Part shown: piece by piece, positions 54,017 to 61,994 of the stretch
How positions within the stretch are numbered: position 1 is the stretch's first letter
Layout of the letters: the number at the start of each line of letters is the position of its first letter
Position numbers and translations under genes: made by a program
DNA from: Fictibacillus norfolkensis
GTDB taxonomy: Bacteria > Bacillota > Bacilli > Bacillales > Fictibacillaceae
Direction of reading: 5' to 3'
NCBI RefSeq assembly: GCF_014836645.1
Contig: NZ_JACSQM010000001.1
Span: forward strand, 310,001 to 374,000
DNA length: 64,000 nt
The notes under the pieces: model-generated
The model's input: the letters and a program-made list of their open reading frames with translations, nothing else
Told to the model about the DNA's origin: nothing
The model's database searches: none

Positions 54017-54076
54017 TTAGTATTTGTAATCGAAAGATTCTTCGTTCACGTTAATTTCTACTTGTTCGATCATCAT
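54017..54076 (-). CDS. 19-residue candidate precursor/scaffold peptide
   Basis: ATG 54076 (a second ATG follows), AAGGGGG eight bases upstream, sequence MMIEQVEINVNEESFDYKY. It is acidic and ends in an aromatic motif (F-D-Y-K-Y). It is the first translatable frame after a sigma-A promoter and is followed by a terminator-like hairpin, then the radical SAM gene. This layout is typical of ribosomal precursor peptides. It could instead be a leader peptide with a regulatory job. Too short for statistical support from sequence alone. Confidence 0.5.
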   Translation of the reverse strand: MMIEQVEINVNEESFDYKY

Positions 54077-54125
54077 GGCAAAAGCCCCCTTTTCTGTATT
54101 TTCAGATAATTTGTCTTGCAAGAAT

Positions 54126-54153
54126 ATTCTACCATTTTGACGAAAGGTGTCAA
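54126..54153 (-). promoter_or_regulatory. Sigma-A promoter of the biosynthetic operon
   Basis: Minus strand TTGACA (54148-54153), 16 bases, TAGAAT (54126-54131). It would start transcription about 40 bases before the 19-codon ORF. No Fur box is visible around it. Confidence 0.7.
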
Positions 54154-54322
54154 ACTTAATTGTAAAAATAATCTAATTATACTATATTTTTCATATACGT
54201 TCAGGCTATTTAACCTAGACATTTTTTTACAAATAACTGGAACTATCGACTTATTACCTAGGATTAAAAGTTTATCTGACTTAAGACTTACTTTATGTTT
54301 TGAATAATGCTCGTTTAAAGTC

Positions 54323-55429
54323 CTATTCTTCTTTACTTAGCTTCATGATAAGTTCGTTAGCCATTCTTTTGTTTAAAGATAGTGACTTGTGTTCCTCCTC
54401 TTTTAATAGTCCCCTTAACTGTTTTTTCTGCTCTTTTGTCACTCGTTGATCTTCAATCACCTTTTCATAATTTTGATAAGCTACTTTTACGGCTGATTCA
54501 TCAGATAGCAAGTCTATCGTTTGATACATAGCACCGATTGACTCTTCGTATGTAATCCCGTAACCGGAGTCAGACCCTAGAAAGAATCGGTCCGAGAATT
54601 CTTCCATCACTGGTATGAAGTCTTCGATCTCGTTTTTACTGTTAAGATCATACCTTGTGAACCCTGCGTAAAAATCCATATAAAGATTGGAGTGCTCGTT
54701 TAGTAATCGTTTAAGGTTACCTGGCTTGTTGAACACATTAGCATGTGCAAAAATGAATATCGTATCCGGGTGTTTGTTTAGAGCCTCCTCCAATATTGGA
54801 ATGGGATTACCTGTTGGTGGGTCAATATGAAGGAGAATGGGCACTTGATAATCGGCAGCAAGGGTATACAACTCATCAAGTTTTCCAGAAAGCGGATTTT
54901 CACCTTTCCACTTTAACTTTGAAGTTACAGGTGAATACGTAGAAGCAGCTACAATCTCACCTATGTTCAAGTACCCTTTTTCAAGAAGTTTCTTCGAATA
55001 ATCGATTCCAGAAGAACGATAAATGTCTATTCCAGCGAATGAGGGGTAGATGTTTTCAACAGATCCTTGATAAGCAGTCCATACCTGTTGATCTGTTTTT
55101 TTTGCAGAGGGTTCTGAGATGTTACCGAATAAAACGGTACGATCAACCCCATATTTCTTATATGTCTCTTCAGAAAAAGAGGAAGCATCATGATTGTGGA
55201 TATCTACTAGTGGAATATCATAGTAGTTCTCATACAACGGTTTATCGGGATTCTTATTGTTTCTCATGGTTTGTAGTTTTGATACCATCCCGGTATCTTG
55301 TTTATATTCAGGGTGTGTGATAGAGATAGTGACTGGATGTTTTTGTTCTTTAGCTGGTTGTTGTTCACATGCACTCAGAAAAGGGATTAAAATAAAAGAC
55401 ATGACTAGATATCTCTTCAATATATTCAC
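54323..55429 (-). CDS. Amidohydrolase-family lipoprotein
   Basis: 368 residues. Lipoprotein signal with lipobox LSAC (cysteine at 21). A TIM-barrel metal-dependent hydrolase (Amidohydro_2-like): DIHNHD near residue 77, LLHIDPP near 198, FAHANVFN near 229 and the final LGSDSGYG near 284. A helical tail rich in Lys/Glu follows. It acts outside the membrane. It lies upstream of the biosynthetic promoter in the island and could process or inactivate the product, but nothing proves it. Confidence 0.78.
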   Translation of the reverse strand: MNILKRYLVMSFILIPFLSACEQQPAKEQKHPVTISITHPEYKQDTGMVSKLQTMRNNKNPDKPLYENYYDIPLVDIHNHDASSFSEETYKKYGVDRTVLFGNISEPSAKKTDQQVWTAYQGSVENIYPSFAGIDIYRSSGIDYSKKLLEKGYLNIGEIVAASTYSPVTSKLKWKGENPLSGKLDELYTLAADYQVPILLHIDPPTGNPIPILEEALNKHPDTIFIFAHANVFNKPGNLKRLLNEHSNLYMDFYAGFTRYDLNSKNEIEDFIPVMEEFSDRFFLGSDSGYGITYEESIGAMYQTIDLLSDESAVKVAYQNYEKVIEDQRVTKEQKKQLRGLLKEEEHKSLSLNKRMANELIMKLSKEE

Positions 55430-55640
55430 TCCTTTAATTTAAATATGGTAGCACTGGGATTTATTATTAAATTCCACCCATTTAAGAAACTACCTCTAAT
55501 AATTAAAGGATTCATTTTCAGTTTAAGGATTAAAAAGTACATTCTTACTTACTTTTCAGCTCTAGCCTTTTGAATCAGCTTTACTATAAACAGAGTTAGG
55601 AAAAATGTTCCTAGATTAAGAGCTACGCTTTACCATCTAT

Positions 55641-55838
55641 CTATTCTTTTTGGGTCTCTCCTAAAATGCCTTGAGGAACTCCATTATTTAAGTAAAGCTC
55701 CCAGCTCAATGGGTGAACTCCACAAATTACATCAGGTTTGAATTCTATTATTAATTCTTCTACTAATGACAGCGGATAGTTATACTTCTTCTGCATTTCT
55801 TCATCGTGAGTCATTCCTAAGATACCTACAACAGCCAA
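55641..55838 (-). pseudogene. N-terminal fragment of an unrecognised protein
   Basis: 65 codons from TTG 55838 with AGGATG upstream. The product MAVVGILGMTHDEEMQKKY and ICGVHPLSWELY looks like the start of a larger globular enzyme of unknown function found in Bacilli; the frame stops abruptly at ETQKE. I read it as a truncated gene in the decaying right end of the island. A genuine short protein is possible. Confidence 0.45.
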
Positions 55839-56245
55839 TATCTACACATCCTAAATAATGATATTGCAATAAACTCTTATTTCACAATCCTGCACATTTG
55901 TTCAATAAGTTTAATTCTCCTTCTTGAAGAAATGCATCCGAGATTGGTAAAGTTATGTACTCTGTATTTCAGTCTTAATAACTAGACATTTTTTACATAA
56001 ATAATAGTGAACTAATACACTAAAAGATAATTCTAATGAGTGGGGAATATATGAAACAAAGACCTTTAAGTTCTCCGACATAAACAATTTAAATATCTTA
56101 ATTGTTTCTTATTAGTTGCGATTTAAAGGTTTTTAACTGACATCCTTCTTTTATATCCCTTTTATACACTATAAACGCAGCCCTCTATATAAATTTAAAT
56201 CGAACGTATATTCGTATATAATGATTTCCAAAGGGGTGATTAAAA
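55839..56245. other. Intergenic, island right end
   Basis: AT-rich, many stops in all frames. No RNA, repeat or gene recognised. Confidence 0.4.
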
Positions 56246-56455
56246 ATGAGATACGGTATTATGTTTACAGTAAAGAGTCCTACGAATTTATATCGAAAGG
56301 TAACGGTAATGGATTTTAAAAGAGCAAGGCAAATTACATTTACTATAGATGAGGTTGAAGGAGATGAAATGGAAGACGATTATCTAAAGGAATACATGAG
56401 AGATCAATTGGAAAAAGTCACAACTGGATACTTGGATTATAAGAGTTCGCATTAA
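56246..56455 (+). CDS. Small hypothetical protein (69 aa)
   Basis: 69 residues; ATG 56246 after AAAGGGGTG. Basic N-terminal half (YRKVTVMDFKRARQITFTID), acidic C-terminal half (EGDEMEDDYLKEYMRDQLE). Not recognised. Last gene of the island before the right att repeat. Confidence 0.5.
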   Translation: MRYGIMFTVKSPTNLYRKVTVMDFKRARQITFTIDEVEGDEMEDDYLKEYMRDQLEKVTTGYLDYKSSH

Positions 56456-56580
56456 AGGAGCATGGCCCTTTTGGTTTAGATTGACTGAAAATTATCTAAA
56501 CTTCTAAAAAAACCTTATAAAGTAAGACTTATTTTATCTTAGTTAATTTGAATTAACTCAGTTTTATTTCAAGATGTCCT

Positions 56581-56627
56581 CTGGCAGCCAAAAGGTCAGC
56601 GGTTCGATCCCGCTAGTCTCCACCATA
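56581..56627 (+). repeat. Right attachment repeat: tRNA-Ala 3' half
   Basis: 47 bases identical to 31474-31520 (anticodon loop to just past CCA). The 5' half of a tRNA is missing, so it is not functional. A degraded terminator-like stem follows at about 56650, like the one after the intact tRNA. Confidence 0.92.
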
Positions 56628-56690
56628 TAAATTTAAACAAATCACTAATCCCTTGAGAGACCTCAGGAGTTTTTTGTTTCAGAACAAAAA

Positions 56691-56717
56691 AGCATCATGC
56701 GTATACGTCATGATACT
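56691..56717. terminator. Terminator of the YndM-like gene
   Basis: Stem AGCATCATGC/GTCATGATACT (imperfect) with A/T runs on both sides. Confidence 0.7.
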
Positions 56718-56728
56718 TTTTTTGGAGA

Positions 56729-57187
56729 CTATTTTTCTTTATTATTTTTATTTCTTGGATCTTGTTCTTCAGCAAATTCAGTTGCATAACGAAAACCTGG
56801 TCTAAACCTTCTTTGTTGCCTCCCGGTTCTCTCTTTATTCTTTGAAGGCATGTGCTTTAATAAGTATTGATGAACAAAAACTTCTGTAGCTGTGATAATA
56901 CCTGCTGCGATCACACTTCCCCACGCGATTTGCATATATCCGTTTAACAGGATTGATCCGAAAATCCAAACCACTAGATACGCTAAAATAAATTCTGCCA
57001 TCAACGTGTTGTTCTTACCTATTCTCGGTAACAAAATGCGGTCTGCTACAATATATGTGATTGCAGTTGTTGTAACCGCAAAGGAAACGATATCACTAAT
57101 TGAAGCGTCAAAGAACAGATCTAGTCCGATCCAAAATGCAATCAGGCAGACAATAAATTTCATAATAATGACTTTTACTTGATCCAT
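56729..57187 (-). CDS. YndM-like membrane protein (DUF2512)
   Basis: 152 residues: four hydrophobic helices in the first 110 residues, including ITYIVADRILLPRIGKNNTL, then a basic cytosolic tail (KERTGRQQRRFRPGFRYATE). This layout is that of the DUF2512/YndM family of Bacilli, function unknown. ATG start after GGAGG; it is the first chromosomal gene to the right of the island. Confidence 0.75.
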   Translation of the reverse strand: MDQVKVIIMKFIVCLIAFWIGLDLFFDASISDIVSFAVTTTAITYIVADRILLPRIGKNNTLMAEFILAYLVVWIFGSILLNGYMQIAWGSVIAAGIITATEVFVHQYLLKHMPSKNKERTGRQQRRFRPGFRYATEFAEEQDPRNKNNKEK

Positions 57188-57275
57188 GTAAAAAACCTCC
57201 TTAATCTGTTCCTAGTTTGCAACAAATAACGGAGGTTCATACTTCTGCAATTTAAATGAATTTAGAACGGATACT

Positions 57276-58874
57276 TTATTCAGATACCACTGGGATCATC
57301 GGTTCTTTTTCTCTTTTCTGTGTAAAGCTTGTTTTTTTATCGAGCAAGCTAACAATAATAAATACAGCCGAAGACAGAGGTAAAGCATAGAAAAGAGGGT
57401 CTATATGCGTCCATGGATAAGGAAATATCGCTGCTTTTCCAAACCATGCTTGTGATAACCCGATAGCAGCAGATTCTTTAAGGTGTATGAATAAGAAACC
57501 GATGATACTTACAGTAAACCCAACGATCATACTTGCTGTAGCTGCTGTCTTCGTAGCTCTTTTCCAATATAGTGCTCCTATCAGAGCTGGCATGAATCCG
57601 GCTGCGCATATGCCAAACCAAAAAGCCGTTGCTTGAGCGATGATTCCCGCTGGTAAAAGATAAGCTAATATGACTGCAGCGACCACTCCAATAAGCACAC
57701 CGATTCTAGAAGGGTTGAGCTTCGATCCAAAAAGGGATTTTACACCAAGAGTTTTTAAAATATCTTGGCCAAAAGCCGTTGCTTGAACATGAATAAGAGA
57801 ACTAATTGTAGAGATTGTGGCAGATAATAAAGTGAGTGTAAACAGATAGATAAACCATTCAGGCATGATTTGGTTTATGAAGATAGGGATGATAAGATCG
57901 ACGTTTCCTTTTGCGGCTGTTAAAGCGATCTCACCCGTTTTCTCATAAAAATAAAGATTGCTTAACGGGCCGATCACAAAAGCTGCACCTGTCATAAAAA
58001 AGATAAAAACACCGCCGACTAATACAGAACGATAAAGTGCTCGATCATCTTTTACAGTCATGCATCTCATTGCGAGTTGAGGCTGCGCTAATACTCCTAT
58101 TCCAACTCCCATGATTATGGTACTAACAATGGTCCACCAAAGTGGAGATCCGAATTCAGGCATACTTGTCCAGCCTTGATGACCTTGATCGACAAGAGCT
58201 TGAGGCACAAGATCCTTCATTGCGGTTAATCCATTATGCCCCTCCATAATGCCTCCTACTGCTTGGTAGGTGACGAATAAGAAGATAGCCATTCCGATCA
58301 ACATGACAACCGCACCAAACGCATCGGTATACATGACGGCCTTAATTCCACCTGTTACTACATAAATTCCAATGATTGCAGCTAACAGGATAAGAGCGAG
58401 ATTAAAGTTCATCGAAAGTGATTCTTGAAGAAATCTTCCTCCTCCGATCAAAACGATACTCGTATAGGCTGGCATTAAAATAAAAATCATAGCTCCTGAA
58501 AAAACCGTGATAAATTTTGAATCATATCGTTTTCCTAGCAATGTAGGAAACGTTGTAGCATTTAGATCTAGTGACAACTTTCTAATCTTGGTTCCGAAAA
58601 TCGCAAATGCCACAAATATACCTAGTACGATGTTAAGAAAGGCTAGCCATAACAAGCTAAATCCATGAGCTGCTGAAACCCCACCGAAACCAACAATGGC
58701 AGATGTACTAATAAAAGTCGCTCCGTATGATAAAGCCATGACCGCAGGGTGAATACTTCGCCCTCCTACTAAATAATCTGATTCTGTTACAGTCTTTTTA
58801 TATCCATAATAAGCAAGCCATGACATGATACCCATATATACGATAAGAATTGGGATAAGGACAGCAAAATTCAT
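57276..58874 (-). CDS. Sodium:solute symporter (SSS family)
   Basis: 532 residues with about 13 helices. Family motifs: YLVGGRSIHPAVMALSYGATFISTSAIVGFGG near the N-terminus (ESDYLVGGRS), TGGIKAVMYTDAFGAVVML, and LSATISTISSLIHVQATAF with the Na2-site serines. Close to the PanF/monocarboxylate-permease branch; substrate unknown. The start overlaps the 39-residue upstream gene (ATGA), and a perfect cre site upstream indicates CcpA repression. Confidence 0.88.
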   Translation of the reverse strand: MNFAVLIPILIVYMGIMSWLAYYGYKKTVTESDYLVGGRSIHPAVMALSYGATFISTSAIVGFGGVSAAHGFSLLWLAFLNIVLGIFVAFAIFGTKIRKLSLDLNATTFPTLLGKRYDSKFITVFSGAMIFILMPAYTSIVLIGGGRFLQESLSMNFNLALILLAAIIGIYVVTGGIKAVMYTDAFGAVVMLIGMAIFLFVTYQAVGGIMEGHNGLTAMKDLVPQALVDQGHQGWTSMPEFGSPLWWTIVSTIIMGVGIGVLAQPQLAMRCMTVKDDRALYRSVLVGGVFIFFMTGAAFVIGPLSNLYFYEKTGEIALTAAKGNVDLIIPIFINQIMPEWFIYLFTLTLLSATISTISSLIHVQATAFGQDILKTLGVKSLFGSKLNPSRIGVLIGVVAAVILAYLLPAGIIAQATAFWFGICAAGFMPALIGALYWKRATKTAATASMIVGFTVSIIGFLFIHLKESAAIGLSQAWFGKAAIFPYPWTHIDPLFYALPLSSAVFIIVSLLDKKTSFTQKREKEPMIPVVSE

Positions 58875-58990
58875 TTTGAGTCATCGCCTCCTCTGTTCCA
58901 CATGATTCCACCAAATACAACACACCCTAATGCCGAAACAACAGTAGCCACCCATACAAATGCGATAAGTCCATCTTCCATTCCAAGCAT
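58871..58990 (-). CDS. Symporter small accessory protein (39 aa)
   Basis: ATG 58990 after TTGGAGGGG. One hydrophobic helix (FVWVATVVSALGCVVFGGIMW) and a short charged tail. The stop overlaps the symporter start by four bases. Tiny one-helix proteins precede SSS-family genes in many Bacilli and are thought to be accessory subunits. Confidence 0.75.
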   Translation of the reverse strand: MLGMEDGLIAFVWVATVVSALGCVVFGGIMWNRGGDDSK

Positions 58991-59035
58991 AAATATAATC
59001 CCCTCCAATGAAATAAATGTGAAAACAAAATAAAA

Positions 59036-59050
59036 TGAATGCGCTTTCAT
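59036..59050 (-). promoter_or_regulatory. cre site upstream of the symporter operon
   Basis: Minus strand ATGAAAGCGCATTCA fits WTGNAANCGNWNNCW at all defined positions, about 50 bases before the small accessory gene. Confidence 0.75.
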
Positions 59051-59259
59051 AAATATGTAAAATAAATTGCTCGCCTAATTCCTCCTCACACCGACGTATT
59101 ATATGACTTCTTTTTATCTATAGAATCCCCTTTAAGGTTCAAGTTTTTTTATAGGAAAACGCATTTTGTAACATTTATGAAATATTCCTGTAATATTAGT
59201 GAAACCATTTTAGTACTTCTCTCGTCTAATAAATAACAAGACATTGAGGAGGATTTACA

Positions 59260-60033
59260 TTGAAATTCAAAAAACGTACGGTTATCTTTACAGCAACAGC
59301 ATTACTAACTCTCGGGGTTTTAAATGATAGCGATTTTGAAAACAAAGTAAGAGCAACAGAACAAAATAATCCTCTTAAACATGAGGCTGTTACTTATGAA
59401 CGATCAAATGAAGTTCTGAAACATAAAAAAAATGATGTCGAAGAAAATGAAGAACGGGCAGCAGCTTCGAAAGTGAACGTTCCTGTTCATTCACAAATTG
59501 AAAAAACCGTTCAAAATCCAGTTGAAAATGAAAAAGTAGAACAGCCACAGATTTCCGAAAAGCCTAAAGAAAATAATATTGAAACAACAAAATCTGCACC
59601 AAAGCCTACTGTTCATCCTCAAACAAAAATTGTAGAGGAAAAACCTAAACAAGAAGAGCAAACACAAGTGAAGTTATCGGAAACTAAAATCATCGACGGC
59701 TACACATACGTGAGCTTAATGGATGACACACATGAGAACTTAAAACATCTCGTAGCCATCGCAAAGAAACATGATGCTGCTCTTTATGCAATTGAGAATA
59801 GTGATTGTTTTTTAATGTTTGATAATTCTACCGATCAATTGATTATGGGCTTTAGTACGGGTATCAATACGGTTTCGATCGAAAACGTTGAAGTTCTATA
59901 CGATATGCATCCATCAATTAAAGATCAAATTCAAGAAGTCATTAAAACGGGAGAACCGATTCAAGTCAAGGAGGGCGAAAATCAAGGCTACTATATTTCA
60001 AAAGTAGATGGAAAGATCAGAGTATCTTTTTAG
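59260..60033 (+). CDS. Secreted protein with charged linker, unknown function
   Basis: 257 residues from TTG 59260 after GAGGAGG. A signal-like N-terminus (KKRTVIFTATALLTLGVL) is followed by about 110 residues of Glu/Lys/Pro/Gln-rich low complexity and a globular domain of about 110 residues (from IIDGYTYVSLMDD). No motif recognised. The linker suggests passage through the cell wall. Strong terminator after it. Confidence 0.65.
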   Translation: MKFKKRTVIFTATALLTLGVLNDSDFENKVRATEQNNPLKHEAVTYERSNEVLKHKKNDVEENEERAAASKVNVPVHSQIEKTVQNPVENEKVEQPQISEKPKENNIETTKSAPKPTVHPQTKIVEEKPKQEEQTQVKLSETKIIDGYTYVSLMDDTHENLKHLVAIAKKHDAALYAIENSDCFLMFDNSTDQLIMGFSTGINTVSIENVEVLYDMHPSIKDQIQEVIKTGEPIQVKEGENQGYYISKVDGKIRVSF

Positions 60034-60040
60034 CGACACA

Positions 60041-60067
60041 AAAAAAGCCCTACGTTGGGCTTTTTTT
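60041..60067. terminator. Bidirectional terminator
   Basis: AAAAAAAGCCC/GGGCTTTTTTT with a six-base loop, between convergent genes. Confidence 0.9.
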
Positions 60068-60515
60068 ATTTCTTCTTTATCTCTTTTAAAGCGACGACCT
60101 TTAACGCCATCAGCTCATTATCCGTTACTTTTTCGAGCAACTTCTCATATACAGCTTGCTTTTCGTCTTCATTCAAGCCTTTACTTACTTTTTCTCTAAT
60201 TCCTGCTAACTCTTGAACCGAGTATCTTTCAGAGATAAATTGAACAGCGTCATCCTTTGTAGTAAATGGCAACTTCTGCTTTGGAGGTTGCCCTGTTTCT
60301 ATGTACTTTCTAATCTCTGGGTCTTCTAGAAGTTTCGTGATCTCATCTTCATTCGACTTTAATTCTTTTGTGATTTCGATCATTGCTTTTTCGGAAGCGT
60401 AATCCAACGTGAAGACATACACTATTACACCAGATGTGATAAAAAACATCAATACAACACTTAACCACCATTTGATCACTTCATCACCCGCTATATAATG
60501 AGATAATTCATTCAT
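60066..60515 (-). CDS. Membrane-anchored hypothetical protein
   Basis: 149 residues: one N-terminal helix (residues 16-36, WLSVVLMFFITSGVIVYVF) and a charged helical domain (DPEIRKYIETG, REKVSKGLNEDEKQAVYEKL). Not recognised. Runs opposite to the phosphodiesterase gene. Confidence 0.55.
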   Translation of the reverse strand: MNELSHYIAGDEVIKWWLSVVLMFFITSGVIVYVFTLDYASEKAMIEITKELKSNEDEITKLLEDPEIRKYIETGQPPKQKLPFTTKDDAVQFISERYSVQELAGIREKVSKGLNEDEKQAVYEKLLEKVTDNELMALKVVALKEIKKK

Positions 60516-60650
60516 AACATAACTTACAAAGTTTGGAAAGAAAATGGTATGATTTTTTATAATTCATACACAGACTTTACACGTGGTATATTCCCTTATG
60601 CTATCATTTAATTTAGAATGGTTAATCTTAGCAACTTTTGGAGGAGTGTT

Positions 60651-61958
60651 ATGTCCCGTCTAACCAATCATTTAGTGGTCATCTCTTTTGACTGTCTTTC
60701 TTCCCTTGATTTTCCGATCTTAGAGCAGCTTCCGCATTTTAAGGAATTATTAGATCGAGGCTCCCATTGCAAAAAAGTAGAGACAATCTATCCTTCTGTA
60801 ACGTATCCCTGTCATACCTCGATTGTTACAGGAAGGTATCCAAAAAACCACGGAATCGTAAATAATACGTTAACACAGCCAGGCAAAGCTTCGCCCGATT
60901 GGTATTGGCACAGAAAACATATTAAAGGAACAACTTTATATGATGAAGCTAAAAAAGCAGGTATGACTACGGGTGCTCTTCTTTGGCCAGTCACTGCAAG
61001 AGCGAACATCGATTACAACATGCCCGAAATTTTTGCGAACCGAAAGTGGCACCACCAGATTCCTGTTTCTCTCCTAAACGGAAGTAAAAGATATCAACTT
61101 GATATGAACCGTCGATTCGGACATTTACGTAGTGGTTTGAACCAGCCTGAGCTTGATGATTTTGTTTTAGAGTCCACGATACATACGATTAAGTATAAAA
61201 AACCTCAGCTAATGCTTGTTCATTTTGTGGACTTAGATTCACAGAGGCACTACCATGGCTTTTCTTCTGATGAAGCAATGGATGCGATAAAGAGACATGA
61301 CAACAGACTCGGTAGAATTGTCGAATCCCTACATGAAGCCGGTATCTATGAAGAAACTACGATTGCCGTACTAGGAGATCATAGTGCACTAGATGAGAGC
61401 AAAGCGATTAAACTGAATGTGTTATTTAAGGAAGAACAATTAATAGACACTGATTCAAAAGGGACTATACAAAATTGGAAAGCCTATTGCAAAAGTTGCG
61501 ATGGGTCAGCATATATTTACCTGAAGGATTCATCTGATCTACAAACAAAGGAGGTAGTGAAAAAACTTCTGGACCACATATTGATTGATGAAAGAAATGG
61601 TATTGAAAAGATCTACAGTCAAGAAGAAGCAGCTGCCACCGGTGCTGATGATCGTTGTGCGTTTATGGTAGAAGCCAGACACGGCTTTTATTTTAACGAA
61701 GATCATGAAGGCTCTTTTCTAAATGAAATTACTGATCAAGATGTGAGAAGAAAGCGGTATACACATGCGTGTCATGGGTATTCTCCTGAAAAAGAAGACT
61801 ACACCACTATTCTGTTATTAGCAGGAAAAGGGATTAAAAGAAATGTTGTTGTTCCTTCCATGCAATTAATTGATGAAGGGCCGACGTTTGCTAAACTATT
61901 AGGTCTTGATTTAGGAGAAACAGATGGTAAAGTCATGCAAGATTTTTTAACCAGCTAG
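60651..61958 (+). CDS. Alkaline-phosphatase-superfamily phosphodiesterase
   Basis: 435 residues. Type I phosphodiesterase/nucleotide pyrophosphatase fold: the nucleophile Thr lies in PSVTYPCHTSIVTGRYP with the first metal Asp in VISFDCLSS; VHFVDLDSQRHYHG and VLGDHSALD supply the other zinc ligands, and ACHGYSPEK the last. No signal peptide, so probably cytosolic. Substrate unknown. ATG 60651 after GGAGGAG; the earlier start lacks a ribosome site. Confidence 0.85.
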   Translation: MSRLTNHLVVISFDCLSSLDFPILEQLPHFKELLDRGSHCKKVETIYPSVTYPCHTSIVTGRYPKNHGIVNNTLTQPGKASPDWYWHRKHIKGTTLYDEAKKAGMTTGALLWPVTARANIDYNMPEIFANRKWHHQIPVSLLNGSKRYQLDMNRRFGHLRSGLNQPELDDFVLESTIHTIKYKKPQLMLVHFVDLDSQRHYHGFSSDEAMDAIKRHDNRLGRIVESLHEAGIYEETTIAVLGDHSALDESKAIKLNVLFKEEQLIDTDSKGTIQNWKAYCKSCDGSAYIYLKDSSDLQTKEVVKKLLDHILIDERNGIEKIYSQEEAAATGADDRCAFMVEARHGFYFNEDHEGSFLNEITDQDVRRKRYTHACHGYSPEKEDYTTILLLAGKGIKRNVVVPSMQLIDEGPTFAKLLGLDLGETDGKVMQDFLTS

Positions 61959-61994
61959 ATTTTAATGAATTCTAGTAGAGAGAGGACAAAACCT

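Noticed and set aside
36041..54076. A petrobactin cluster
   Set aside because: Only AsbF-, AsbC- and AsbD-like (perhaps AsbE-like) proteins are present; the NIS synthetases AsbA and AsbB are missing and many extra sugar and butirosin-type genes are present.
54077..54322. A Fur box upstream of the biosynthetic operon, expected for a siderophore
   Set aside because: No sequence near the TGATAATNATTATCA consensus was found; only a sigma-A promoter is visible.
56581..56627. Second tRNA-Ala gene
   Set aside because: Only the 3' half is present; no acceptor 5' strand or D arm, so it is an att copy.
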